From Bradyrhizobium sp. AUGA SZCCT0158 (lineage in GTDB: Bacteria; Pseudomonadota; Alphaproteobacteria; Rhizobiales; Xanthobacteraceae), in NCBI RefSeq assembly GCF_018130065.1, contig NZ_JAFCME010000003.1, forward strand, positions 1 to 64,000: 64,000 nt of DNA. The letters are read 5' to 3'. Below the pieces are notes generated by a model that searched no databases, was not told the DNA's origin, and saw only the letters and a program-made list of their open reading frames with translations. Positions 44,361 through 52,902 of this stretch are shown here, piece after piece (positions within the stretch are counted from its first letter, which is position 1; each line of letters begins with the position of its first letter). Position numbers and translations under genes: made by a program.

Positions 44361-44395
44361 TTATTGTCAATAAAAATTGCTTCACAAGCAATTTT
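44361..44395. promoter_or_regulatory. operator palindromes upstream of the XRE-cupin regulator
   Basis: AAAATTGCTT and AAGCAATTTT (44373-44395) form a perfect 10 bp inverted repeat around CAC, 27 bp before the start codon. TTATTG and CAATAA flank a single T at 44361-44373, overlapping the larger site by one base. Two adjacent AT-rich palindromes fit autorepression by the XRE protein. Confidence 0.7.
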
Positions 44396-44598
44396 CGATC
44401 CTAACAAACCGCAGTGGCGGCGCCTGTCGTTGATGCACCGCCAATCGCAACCCGGCATCGCGATCCCCGTTGATGAAGCTCACAACTGCGTTGCCGCTGG
44501 GAACGCAAGGATGTCTGGCCGTTCAACAGCGGGAGGCCGCAGCTTGCATCATGGACCCGCCAAAATTGCTACGGCTGCAATCTTCGGGAGGCCTCCAT

Positions 44599-45030
44599 AT
44601 GGAGAATAGCGTGAGGGAGTTGTTTGAGCGCTACGAGAACCTGTTCCGAATGGCGCTCGCGGATGAAATCGACATGGACAAGGTGGCATCCTCATACGCT
44701 GCCGCATTCGTCGCGGCGTCTCCGGCTGGCGTCAGCGTCGGCCAGAATGACGAGCACCTGAAGCAGGTGATGCTGCAGGGATTCGAAAACTATCGCCGAA
44801 TTGGTACAAAGGACATGCGACTTCGCAATGTCCGTATCGCACCTATCGACGAGCACCACTGCCTGGCGCACGTCGCCTGGACCGGGATCTACGACCGAGG
44901 CAGCGAACCGGATATTTCCATTGATTTTGAGGTCCACTACCTGGTGCAGCAGCTTGAAGACGCGCCAAAGATATTTGGATGGGTATCGGGGGATGAACAA
45001 GCCGTTCTGAAGCAACACGGGATCACCTGA
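44599..45030 (+). CDS. NTF2/SnoaL-like protein
   Basis: A 143-residue protein with the pattern of an NTF2-like fold: an N-terminal helix pair (LFERYENLFRMALADEIDMDKVASSYAAAF), then alternating strands ending with a C-terminal VSGDEQAVLKQHGI. The ATG at 44599 has GGGAGG 8 nt upstream; the longer open frame from 44470 is unlike a protein. It may act on a small hydrophobic substrate or be a stress-related protein, but no catalytic pattern is clear. It is divergent from the XRE-cupin gene and convergent with the WYL regulator. Confidence 0.72.
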   Translation: MENSVRELFERYENLFRMALADEIDMDKVASSYAAAFVAASPAGVSVGQNDEHLKQVMLQGFENYRRIGTKDMRLRNVRIAPIDEHHCLAHVAWTGIYDRGSEPDISIDFEVHYLVQQLEDAPKIFGWVSGDEQAVLKQHGIT

Positions 45031-45086
45031 GGACCTTGCGAGAAACTGCGACCGGGGGCTCAGCCCATCGAGGTGCGGTGCAGCCT

Positions 45087-46091
45087 TCAGCGCTTGCGTG
45101 GTCGCGGCCGGCGCTCCGTCGGCTGCACGGGCGCGTAGAGGCGGACCAGCGCTTGCACCGTTACGACCAGCCGCTCGCGCAGTTCCGGGGGTTCGACGAC
45201 CTCGATGTCAGCGCCGAGCGCGATCAGGTCGGACGCGGCCCGCTCAAACGACTCGATCGGGATCGTGACGCCAACCCAGCCGCCGGCATCAACAGGCGTT
45301 GCCGTCTCGGCGGCCGCCTGGGCGACGCGTGAGCCGAGCACGTCGAGCCTGGCGAGGCCGCGCGCCGTCACGCGCAGCGTGGCGTTGGAATGATAGACGC
45401 TGGTTTCGAACGCGCGTGACGAGGTGACCCAGAAGCGCGCCAGGTCGAAATCCTTCCGCCGGTCGAACGACTCCTCGGTCACGGCAAGATCGATGAAATT
45501 GGAGACGCGATAGGTGCGCGGCTGGTCGCCGACCTGCGCGACGAGATACCAGATGCCCGCCTTGAGCACGAGACCGAGCGGCTGCAGCCGGCGTTCAACC
45601 GCGCCCTCGACGCGCCGGTAGTGCACGTCGAGGCACTTCTCGTTCCACACCGCGTTGGCGATTGCCGGCAGCAGCCTTGCGTCATCGGCACCGCGGAACC
45701 AGCCAACGGGATCGAGGTGGAAGCGTGCGGCGACGCGGCCTGCGGTCGCGCGCGACCGTTCGGGCAATGCCGCGCTCAATTTCAGTTGGGCCGCGGTGAG
45801 CACGTCGGCGAGCCCGAGTTGCGCCGCCGGTCCCGGCAGGCCGGCGAGCGACAACGTCTCGGCCTCGGCGGGCGACAGGCCCGTGAGCTTGGTGCGGTAG
45901 CCGTCGAGCAATTGAAATCCGCCGCTCGGGCCGCGATCCGCATAGATCGGCACGTCAGCGGCGCTGAGCTGATCAACGTCGCGATAGATGGTGCGAACCG
46001 AAACCTCGAACTCGCTCGCCAGCTCTTCGGCCGTCATCCGGCCGCGGGCTTGCAGAAGCAACAGGATCGACAACAGCCGGCTCGCGCGCAT
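45087..46091 (-). CDS. helix-turn-helix transcriptional regulator with WYL domain (YafY type)
   Basis: A 334-residue regulator: an N-terminal HTH_11 (about 1-55; GRMTAEELASEFEVSVRTIYRDVDQLSAADVP), a middle WYL domain (about 140-215; LQPLGLVLKAGIWYLVAQ) and a C-terminal extension (WCX). WYL regulators bind small ligands or nucleic acids and usually control adjacent genes. A perfect 10 bp inverted repeat lies 20 bp before the start, indicating autoregulation, and the next plus-strand gene is the divergent DUF1127 protein. Confidence 0.9.
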   Translation of the reverse strand: MRASRLLSILLLLQARGRMTAEELASEFEVSVRTIYRDVDQLSAADVPIYADRGPSGGFQLLDGYRTKLTGLSPAEAETLSLAGLPGPAAQLGLADVLTAAQLKLSAALPERSRATAGRVAARFHLDPVGWFRGADDARLLPAIANAVWNEKCLDVHYRRVEGAVERRLQPLGLVLKAGIWYLVAQVGDQPRTYRVSNFIDLAVTEESFDRRKDFDLARFWVTSSRAFETSVYHSNATLRVTARGLARLDVLGSRVAQAAAETATPVDAGGWVGVTIPIESFERAASDLIALGADIEVVEPPELRERLVVTVQALVRLYAPVQPTERRPRPRKR

Positions 46092-46110
46092 TTCCGCAGC
46101 CTAGCAGAAA

Positions 46111-46135
46111 ATACCTGACACATCCTGTCAGGTAT
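46111..46135. promoter_or_regulatory. operator palindrome of the WYL regulator
   Basis: ATACCTGACA and TGTCAGGTAT form a perfect 10 bp inverted repeat around CATCC, 20 bp before the WYL regulator start. Its size and symmetry fit a dimeric helix-turn-helix protein, and its position would block the regulator's own promoter. Confidence 0.75.
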
Positions 46136-46258
46136 GGCGGCGCATAATCAGAACAGCAATCGCCGACGCCGTCACGGGCTGGCGAGATACGGCAGAACAC
46201 ACTGAAATTACGAAGATATCCCTTCGAATGGCCGCAACACAGAGAACAGGAGACGATC

Positions 46259-46594
46259 ATGTCGACATTGGTGTCAGAACGCCGTCAGCCGATCATCGCG
46301 CCCAGACTCCTGGACCGAGTCCCGGCGCAACGCTCGACCCCGCGGACATCGGCCACGCAGGAGCCCGCAGCCGCGGTTGCCGCTCCAGCGGTGGTGACGC
46401 CGCCCGCGAGCTGGAGCCTGATCCTGGGCTCGATCGTCGCCACGTTGCGCGTGTGGCGCCGCCGCAGCATGGCGCGCCGCGAACTCGCCAGCCTCGACGA
46501 GCGGATGCTCCGCGACATCGGCCTCGATGCCGGCACTGTCTACTACGAGGCAAGCCAATCATTCTGGCGAACCCCTCGCGATTGGCGAAATTGA
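46259..46594 (+). CDS. DUF1127-domain protein
   Basis: A 111-residue protein with an N-terminal low-complexity Ala/Pro/Arg-rich part (1-50), a hydrophobic stretch (WSLILGSIVATL) and the C-terminal DUF1127 motif: RRELASLDERMLRDIGLDAGTVYYEA (about 72-97). Short DUF1127 proteins in rhizobia and related bacteria bind RNA or adapt phosphate and carbon metabolism. This member has a longer N-terminal extension than usual (typical length 40-70). ACAGGAGACG precedes the ATG. It lies divergent from the WYL regulator. Confidence 0.82.
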   Translation: MSTLVSERRQPIIAPRLLDRVPAQRSTPRTSATQEPAAAVAAPAVVTPPASWSLILGSIVATLRVWRRRSMARRELASLDERMLRDIGLDAGTVYYEASQSFWRTPRDWRN

Positions 46595-46779
46595 TTCGGC
46601 GGAGCGGCGAAGCGAACGGCCGTCATGGTGGTAGCGGCGACCGGCCTACATCTTTGGACCGGCGCCGAACACCAGGAAGCACAGGACCGTCGTAGACCCG
46701 AAACGGATGTCAATCTAACCTGCGGAAGCGTCGCAATCGGGAGACTGCGAACGCTTGGACGGCAATGAGGAGAACCCGC

Positions 46780-47014
46780 GTGAAGCGTGTGTTGATCACA
46801 AGTATGGCCGGCACTGGAAATCGGTGTCGTAGGAGAGCTAGCAGCAAGAGGCCATCGGGCCGTGGATCTGGATACGCCGGAATGGTCCGAATGGATCGAC
46901 GTCGATCCCTCAGACACGCTTACGCCAGGAGAAGGCAAGGATTGGGTCTGGCGGGAGAAACAGTCCGAGCACTTCTCGCCGGGCACATTCTCCGGATTTC
47001 GTAGCTCGCGCTAA
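46780..47014 (+). pseudogene. frameshifted, truncated P-loop (AAA-type) ATPase relic
   Basis: A GTG at 46780 begins VKRVLITSMAGTGN, a Walker A-like start that breaks off into nonsense in its own frame. From 46820 another frame reads IGVVGELAARGHRAVDLDTP, then EWSEWIDVDPSDTLTPGEGK and DWVWREKQ, to a stop at 47012-47014. Together this is the N-terminal third of an adenylate-kinase-like AAA ATPase (usually about 180 residues), with a frameshift inside the P-loop and a lost C-terminus. It is not translatable as a working protein. Confidence 0.75.
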
Positions 47015-47118
47015 TTGCGATGTCGCCGACACCGGTTGTTTGCCGACGGGAAACGGGTGGCTGGGCTGCGTACCCAACTGTTAGAGCGCCCTGGACACAA
47101 CCACCTGGAGCGCTCGTC

Positions 47119-47877
47119 ATGGAACTGAAAAACAAATCAATCATCGTCACTGGCGCAAGCAGCGGGATCGGCGCGGCAGCGGCTTTGCTGTTCGCAGCCG
47201 AGGGGGCCAATGTGGTCCTTGGCGCGCGCCGATCGGCGGAGCTGGAAGCGCTTGCTGGCAAGATCAATCAAAGCGATGGCCGGGCTGTATTCCTTCCCGG
47301 CGATGTAAGGGATGAAAACTACGCCAATGCTCTCGTCGATCTCGCCATGAGGGAGTTCGGTGGGTTGGATGGCGCATTCAATAATGCAGGCATCGTGGGA
47401 GAGATGGGACCGGTCGCGGAGATGGGGATCGCCAATTGGAACGATGTCATTTCGGTCAATCTGACAAGCGCGTTCCTGGCCGCGAAAGCCCAGATACCGG
47501 TCATGAAGAAGCAAGGGCACGGCTCGATCGTCTTCACGTCTTCCTTTGTCGGCTTCAGTAATGGGGGAATGCCGGGAATGGGAGCCTATGCGGCGTCCAA
47601 GGCCGGGTTGATCGGCCTGGTGCAGTCGCTGGCATCCGACCACGCCGCAGATGGCGTCCGGGTCAATTCGCTGTTGCCGGGCGGCACGATCACGCCAAGC
47701 GGAGGCGAGGGAAATCTTCCGGTGATGGATTTCATCGCAAATCTGCATCCCATGAAGCGAATGGCGAATGCGAAGGAGGTGGCGCAGGCAGCCCTTTTCC
47801 TGCTGTCCGACCGGTCGACCTTCATGACGGGAAGCCCGATGATCGTGGATGGCGGCATCTCCGTTCGACTGACATAG
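47119..47877 (+). CDS. SDR-family oxidoreductase
   Basis: A 252-residue classical short-chain dehydrogenase/reductase using NAD(P)H. The cofactor motif TGASSGIG is at 11-18, NNAG at 88-91, a structural Asn at 114, and the catalytic Ser (SSF, 141-142), Tyr157 and Lys161 in YAASKAG. TGGAG lies upstream of the ATG at 47119, which is preferred over the open frame starting at 47020. No neighbouring pathway genes point to a substrate; the last residues (GSPMIVDGGISVRLT) close the fold normally. Confidence 0.92.
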   Translation: MELKNKSIIVTGASSGIGAAAALLFAAEGANVVLGARRSAELEALAGKINQSDGRAVFLPGDVRDENYANALVDLAMREFGGLDGAFNNAGIVGEMGPVAEMGIANWNDVISVNLTSAFLAAKAQIPVMKKQGHGSIVFTSSFVGFSNGGMPGMGAYAASKAGLIGLVQSLASDHAADGVRVNSLLPGGTITPSGGEGNLPVMDFIANLHPMKRMANAKEVAQAALFLLSDRSTFMTGSPMIVDGGISVRLT

Positions 47878-47895
47878 ATGCCGCACGCGCGTCGT

Positions 47896-47923
47896 CCGGT
47901 GACCGGTGACCGGTGACCGGTGA
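47896..47923. repeat. 7 bp tandem repeat (CCGGTGA x 4)
   Basis: Four exact CCGGTGA units in a row, followed by CC, directly after the SDR gene. It is a simple-sequence repeat that could vary in copy number. The remaining DNA to 48160 holds no gene that I can support. Confidence 0.9.
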
Positions 47924-48160
47924 CCTATGATGCGGTAGCGCTGCAACGCGTGCCAATCGGCAAATCTGCGACGGCGGATCGCGCTTGGCTGATCCGTCCG
48001 AGGTGCTAGTTGACGTCGCGCGTCAGTGATCGTCAGCCCCCTGGACCAACTCCATCAAACGCTTGGCCTCGGCATGGCAGCGCCAGTGCCATCCGAGCGC
48101 GGGACTCTTCGCGGGCCTGGTGGTTGCTTGAAGCCCAGCGCCTCCGAAGATCACAATCGT

Positions 48161-48514
48161 TTACGGCTTCCGCAGAATCTTCTCCATCGCTTTCCCCTTT
48201 GCGAGTTCATCGACGAGTTTGTCCAGGTAACGGATTTCGCGCATGGTTGGTTCGGAGATTTCCTCGACGCGGACGCCGCAGACGGTGCCTGTGATCAGGG
48301 TTCGTGAAGGGTTCAGCCGAGGGGCCTTTGCAAAGAAGGTTTCAAAGTCCGTTTGCTTTTCCAGTTGCGCTTTCAACTTTTCACCACGATAACCCGTCAA
48401 CCACGCGATGATCTGATCGATTTCCGCTTTTGTGCGTCCTTTTTTCTCTGCCTTGGCAATGTACAGGGGATAGACGCTTGCAAAGCTCGTTGTATAGATC
48501 CGGTGTTTCGCCAT
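48161..48514 (-). CDS. DUF2200 family protein
   Basis: A 117-residue protein of the DUF2200 family, starting [25 protein letters not shown], with [17 protein letters not shown] and a conserved helical C-terminal half ([29 protein letters not shown]). Length is normal for the family. Function unknown; structures suggest a small helical domain. The ATG at 48514 is chosen; the longer open frame to 48637 is out of character. It stands alone. Confidence 0.9.
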   Translation of the reverse strand: MAKHRIYTTSFASVYPLYIAKAEKKGRTKAEIDQIIAWLTGYRGEKLKAQLEKQTDFETFFAKAPRLNPSRTLITGTVCGVRVEEISEPTMREIRYLDKLVDELAKGKAMEKILRKP

Positions 48515-48748
48515 GTTGCCGTTTCCGCCTGCCGAGTCGACGCGCGCTCCTATGAGATTAGGTGCACTGCCACCATAATCCCATCGCCAATTCCTCCAGC
48601 GCTTCGGAATTCCTGCATGATACGGCGAAGATTCCACTTGGTTGAGCGCTGGCGGGTCAATATTCTGGGGACAAGGTTCCGAACGACATGGCCGGGGCGG
48701 CGCGTCCGCCTGGCGAATTCATGATCTCAACTGCCTCAGCACGGTGCC

Positions 48749-49138
48749 ATGAGCCTTTCAGCCGACGCTCTGTACAAAATGTCCGACGTGGAATTGCTGG
48801 CCGCCTATGTCGAAGGCCGGCGACAATTCGTCGAAAAGAAATTCACCCGCGATACACACCGGGCGCGGCTGGATTGGATCAAGGCCAAGATGTTCACCGG
48901 CAGTTCGGGCGGGGTCACCGAGCGCAACATGGCTATCGACGTCTCGGAAGAGATTGCCCGCAAGGGTCAGGAATTGCGCGAGATGACGCGCGACCTCGAC
49001 CTGCTCAAGGTCGAGGTCGACATCATCGCGATCGTCATTCGATCCCGCAGCGCATCGGCGCCGACGGGCGTGCAAGGCGAAGACCTGGGTGGAGGCGATC
49101 ATCCCGAGCGCGAAGGCCGTTCCGGCTCGTCCGACTGA
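48749..49138 (+). CDS. hypothetical protein with coiled-coil-like C-terminal half
   Basis: A 129-residue protein I do not recognise. Residues 1-55 (MSLSADALYKMSDVELLAAYVEGRRQFVEKKFTRDTH) look like a small helical domain. Residues 60-95 (VSEEIARKGQELREMTRDLDLLKVEVDIIA) form a coiled-coil-like helix. The last 35 residues are Gly/Ser/Glu-rich and probably disordered. No membrane or signal segment. It lies between DUF2200 and the broken hydrolase gene. Confidence 0.6.
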   Translation: MSLSADALYKMSDVELLAAYVEGRRQFVEKKFTRDTHRARLDWIKAKMFTGSSGGVTERNMAIDVSEEIARKGQELREMTRDLDLLKVEVDIIAIVIRSRSASAPTGVQGEDLGGGDHPEREGRSGSSD

Positions 49139-49255
49139 CGGTGAGCACGCGACTGCAACTTGCAAGTAGCAATCAGACTGCCTCCAACATAGACAGTGAA
49201 GCCGTTGTGATGCATCCTCAAGCTGCGTGAGATCACTCCGGCTACTCGAACGGGG

Positions 49256-51331
49256 ATGGCAATGGGGGCAGGCTGCGACGAACTTGTGATCCTCGTCCAT
49301 GGAACGGGCGCGTCGCAGCGCGGGCCGAAGGGTCAGGAGCGCTGGTGGCAGCCGGAGAGCGCCTTCGCACAGGAAATACTGACCGAACTCTCCAGGCAGG
49401 CCTCGGACAATGCGGATCGGCACTTCCGGCTAGAGGCCTTCGTCTGGTCGGGCGCCAACTCCGAGCGTGAACGGCGAATCGCCGGCCAGACTCTCGCCGA
49501 GCGGCTGAAGGATCTGGAAGGCAGACGTATCCCCTTTCACCTCGTCGGCCACAGCCATGGCGGGTCGGTCATTTGGCACGCGATGCGACGCATGCTTCGG
49601 GATGGGCGGCCGCGATCGCTGCGAAGCTGGACCACCGTTGGCACCCCCTTCCTAACCTTCGGCGACAGAGGTGCGTTCTACCTGGTGCTATTCCTCTTCC
49701 TTTCGCTCTTCACGGTTGGCATGGCCTACCTCCTGCTCGGCTCGTTACCTGGCATCTATGCAACCGAGCTTGGACGCATCGTTCGCGATGTGCCGCCCCT
49801 CGCTCTGGTCGGCGTGCTTGCGGGCGGTGCGGTAGTGGTTGCGCTCGTGGCCTATTCGCTCGTGGTGTTCGCGCTCCAGCTGTGGAGGCGAGTGCATGGC
49901 CGCTCGCGTCAGATCTCGGCGCACGACGCTGTTTTCCTGGGCGAGCGGTGGCTCCCGCTGGCGCATCCAGAAGACGAGCCGATCAACGCCCTCCGCGCGT
50001 CAGTCATACAGCCAGCGGAGCCGTTCATGCCCCGATTGAAGGCAGGGCTCGGCGTTCGGGAAGCGGGGAAATTCGAGACCGCGCGCGAGGAAGGGCCTGC
50101 CGACAGGAGGCCGGCCCGCCCGCCCATCACGCTCGGCACCGCAGCAACTGCGGTGGTATCGCTGATCGCCGCGCCGTTCTACAACAGGATCGTAGCTCCG
50201 CTGCTGGACCAGTTCCTGTGGGAGACCGCGAAGCAGGTCGCCCAGGGGAATGATGTCGCGGGCGAGTACCTGATCCGCTGCGACCGTGCGCCTCCCGAAC
50301 TCCTCTCTTGTTGGAAAGAGGGTTCGCCGGACTTTCTCGCCAAGCTCTCCACCCTGGCGGACTCCTCGGCGGCAGGCACCGCACGAAACATCCGCAGCCG
50401 GCTTGCGGCGATCGGCGAGGGAACCTCGCCCGTGTCTGCGTTCAGCAGCGCGCTCTCCTGGAGAGAGGTGATTCACACGGCCTACTTCGAGCCGGGATGC
50501 GGCGTCGCCGCGATCGTTGCGCAGAGGATAATCGAGAGCGGCGGCGTTGCCGGGGCGGCGGGGCCGACCTCTTCCGCGGCATCAGCGGGGCCGGCAAGTC
50601 GCAAGCAGCGGCTGTTCCGGCCACGATATCTGTACCTGGCGCTGACCGGCGCGGCGGCCGCGGTTTGCGCTGCCGCGTCCATCTCCACTGTAGCCATCGA
50701 ACGGGCTTGGCTCTGGCCATACACGAACGCGTTCCAGATCGACCGAATCTACACGAGCCTGTTCGAGGCGCGAGCCACATCGCTTCGCCTCATGCAGGGG
50801 CTCGACAAAATTCTGATCCACTGGGTGCTGCTCGACCGCACCGAGATGGCGATATCCACCGCACTGAAACTCGACGACATGATCCGATACATGGGCGTGA
50901 ACGCCAGGCTTGAGCGACTGCAGGACATCGCCTTCGCCATTGGCGCGAAAGGCTCGGCGGCCGATCTCGCTCTTCTCCTTCGCAGCGACTTTTGCGCGAA
51001 GAGGGGACCCTCCTGCCTGGAGGGCCGGAACAAGGATGAAGTGACCGCATATCTCCTGGCGCACGCGGCTGCTGGCGGACGGGCAGCGGGAAACGGCTTT
51101 CACCGAATCCCGGAGAAGCAACTCGAGGAGATGGTGTCAAAGGCGAGCCGGGATACCTGGTCGCCGGAGTATCTCGTACGCGTGATGCTGCATGCGGGAG
51201 CCTTCGAACTGGCGGAGCGCTTCGCCGCGGTTAATTCGTCGTTCTGTGACGGAGTCAGAGATTGGGCGCGTGAGTCTCCCGACGGAGTCCCGACCAATAG
51301 CATTCCGAGCCTGTCTGGATGCGCCGATTGA
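49256..51331 (+). CDS. membrane-associated lipase/esterase-like alpha/beta hydrolase, N-terminal part of a broken gene
   Basis: A 691-residue frame. The N-terminal alpha/beta hydrolase (about 8-115) has the oxyanion loop LVILVHGTGAS (14-18) and the elbow LVGHSHGGSV (Ser100). Hydrophobic segments lie near 141-168, 180-208, 290-310 and 455-480, so it is membrane-bound. The last about 20 residues (SPDGVPTNSIPSLSGCAD) diverge from the coding character before them, and coding continues in another frame from about 51300. The natural protein was probably near 1,070 residues. Start ATG 49256 or 49262. Confidence 0.7.
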   Translation: MAMGAGCDELVILVHGTGASQRGPKGQERWWQPESAFAQEILTELSRQASDNADRHFRLEAFVWSGANSERERRIAGQTLAERLKDLEGRRIPFHLVGHSHGGSVIWHAMRRMLRDGRPRSLRSWTTVGTPFLTFGDRGAFYLVLFLFLSLFTVGMAYLLLGSLPGIYATELGRIVRDVPPLALVGVLAGGAVVVALVAYSLVVFALQLWRRVHGRSRQISAHDAVFLGERWLPLAHPEDEPINALRASVIQPAEPFMPRLKAGLGVREAGKFETAREEGPADRRPARPPITLGTAATAVVSLIAAPFYNRIVAPLLDQFLWETAKQVAQGNDVAGEYLIRCDRAPPELLSCWKEGSPDFLAKLSTLADSSAAGTARNIRSRLAAIGEGTSPVSAFSSALSWREVIHTAYFEPGCGVAAIVAQRIIESGGVAGAAGPTSSAASAGPASRKQRLFRPRYLYLALTGAAAAVCAAASISTVAIERAWLWPYTNAFQIDRIYTSLFEARATSLRLMQGLDKILIHWVLLDRTEMAISTALKLDDMIRYMGVNARLERLQDIAFAIGAKGSAADLALLLRSDFCAKRGPSCLEGRNKDEVTAYLLAHAAAGGRAAGNGFHRIPEKQLEEMVSKASRDTWSPEYLVRVMLHAGAFELAERFAAVNSSFCDGVRDWARESPDGVPTNSIPSLSGCAD

Positions 51332-52079
51332 GGACTATGTGGCGGGACAAAGCCACGATTACCGAAACTACTTCTCGCTTCCTTCGACGGTTCTGCGTCA
51401 AGTTATCAAGGCCCTTCCGGGTTCCGAGTTGAAGTCCTGCAAATCAGAGGTTCTTGGCGCAGCCAATGCGATGATCCGTTGCGAGGAAGACCGGAAAAAT
51501 CTCACTCTCATCTTCAAAGACATGCAGCAGCGCGAGCTTACGTATAGTCCAGCGACGCCGGCACATGCGCTGCTTACAGAAATCTCCAATTACGGCAGTG
51601 ACCTGCCGTCCTGTCTCTCTCCGCTGGACAGCCGGATCGCGTACCTGCAGCTCTGCCTTCGACGGGCAAGCGAGCCGGCGTCGCCGGATACGCGGAGCGA
51701 ACCTCCGATCCCATCTGCCGAGGAGGACCGTTTGTCGTGGTGGACATCCGATGTCTGGAAATCAGGAGCTGAGCAGCAGTCCCCGATCTGCCGCGAAGAC
51801 GTCGCCGCGATAGGCAGCGGATATGGAGGGAAGATGCTGGCGATGAATCGCCGGCTGGACGAACTCACGCCGCGCGACCGTGAGGAGGTGAAGCGGCTGG
51901 TCACGCTTCGGACCGATTACGAGCTCAAACAGCCGCAGTTCATCGATCCTACGACAGCCGGCAAAATGGACATCGCCGACGCCAGGTGCGGATGGGCCAG
52001 CTTGGCGCTGGCCTGGACGTGGCTCGGGCATGAAAAGCAGTCCACAAAACTTCTCGACGCAGTGCTGCCGAAGCAATAG
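51300..52079 (+). pseudogene. middle part of the broken hydrolase gene (shifted frame)
   Basis: From about 51300 the coding character moves to another frame (FRACLDAPIEDYVAGQSHDY in pieces), through helical, repeat-like sequence to a TAG at 52077-52079. In the upstream part of this frame (51192-51290) the translation looks random, and a GTG at 51270 has no ribosome site, so a separate start is unlikely. Sequence character (acidic helices, many short segments) matches the preceding frame. I read it as the continuation of the hydrolase after a frameshift. Confidence 0.6.
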
Positions 52080-52097
52080 CCGGCCTCCGGCACCCAG

Positions 52098-52469
52098 ATG
52101 CTCGACTTCTATCTCGGCATTGCGGATGCCCTGGCCAAACGCGCTCCCGCGCAGGCCAAGCGGTTTCTCGACGGGTCCTTCGACCTGGTGGACGATAACG
52201 ATCCTGCCCTGTTCCGCAAATCGAGCGACGGATCGATCGATGATTTCTTCGTCTATGGAAAGTCGGACATTGCCCGGCTATATGCCGACATCGGCGAGTA
52301 TCGCCTCGCGGCCGCGACGAACAACATGGTCGACCGGTTCAACGAGGGGGCTGTGTCCGCTTATCTGACCATCCTCGAATCGGAAATCCGAAGCGCCGCG
52401 CGATACGCTGATGCGGTCCTGAAGGCGGCCTTGCGCTCACCGCGCCCACCCGGCTTCCGGCTGAACTGA
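52098..52469 (+). pseudogene. C-terminal part of the broken hydrolase gene, after an in-frame TAG
   Basis: This frame is the same as the preceding piece; only the TAG at 52077 separates them. It translates to MLDFYLGIADALAKRAPAQAK and on to a Pro/Arg-rich end, with a helical repeat-like character (KRFLDGSFDLVDD, YADIGEYRLAAATNNMV). There is no ribosome binding site before its ATG. It is most simply the C-terminus of the same gene, cut off by a nonsense change. As an independent protein of 123 residues it would be unusual. Confidence 0.55.
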
Positions 52470-52637
52470 CGCGACGGTCGAAGCTCGAAAGCTGCCCCCT
52501 GGTGCCCATCTTGTTCTGGAGTGGTAGCAAAATGGCGCCCCGCGCTCGATGAAGATGGGGCACTACTGCTTCGCCGTAGCACTGAGATTGTGAGACGCTC
52601 GATCAGCGCACGTTGGCGTCAATGGCGTATTCCGAAA

Positions 52638-52714
52638 TGGCGCGCCCGAAGAGATTCGAACTCCTGACCCCCAGATTCGTAGTCTGGTGCTCTATCCAGC
52701 TGAGCTACGGGCGC
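52638..52714 (-). tRNA. tRNA-Arg (anticodon ACG)
   Basis: A 77-base tRNA on the minus strand. The acceptor stem is GCGCCCG/CGGGCGC, discriminator G, and CCA is encoded. The anticodon stem-loop CCAGA-CTACGAA-TCTGG gives anticodon ACG, which is converted to inosine and reads CGU, CGC and CGA. The T-arm carries TTCGAAT. Its 3' end faces the broken hydrolase gene. Confidence 0.95.
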
Positions 52715-52902
52715 GTTTTTCGCTAGGGCCATCGTGGGCTAGTCGCCCCGATGCATCCGAATGGTGTCGGAAACGTCGCGAAAGAGCGCTTTAGCTACCC
52801 GCTCCGCGTCCGATTGGCAAGCTCCGGAACGCGGGTTCTGGCAAACGATTTGGCCGGGGCAAACCGGCCAGATCGGTCACAAAAGGCAGCAAATAGCGTG
52901 AT

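Noticed and set aside
47930..48160. possible small gene fragments between the SDR and DUF2200 genes
   Set aside because: Both strands give short frames with no ribosome site or domain; some minus-strand stretches look vaguely coding but stop in every frame.
52638..52662. tRNA-Arg 3' end as an attachment site
   Set aside because: I found no second copy of the tRNA end and no integrase gene in the window.
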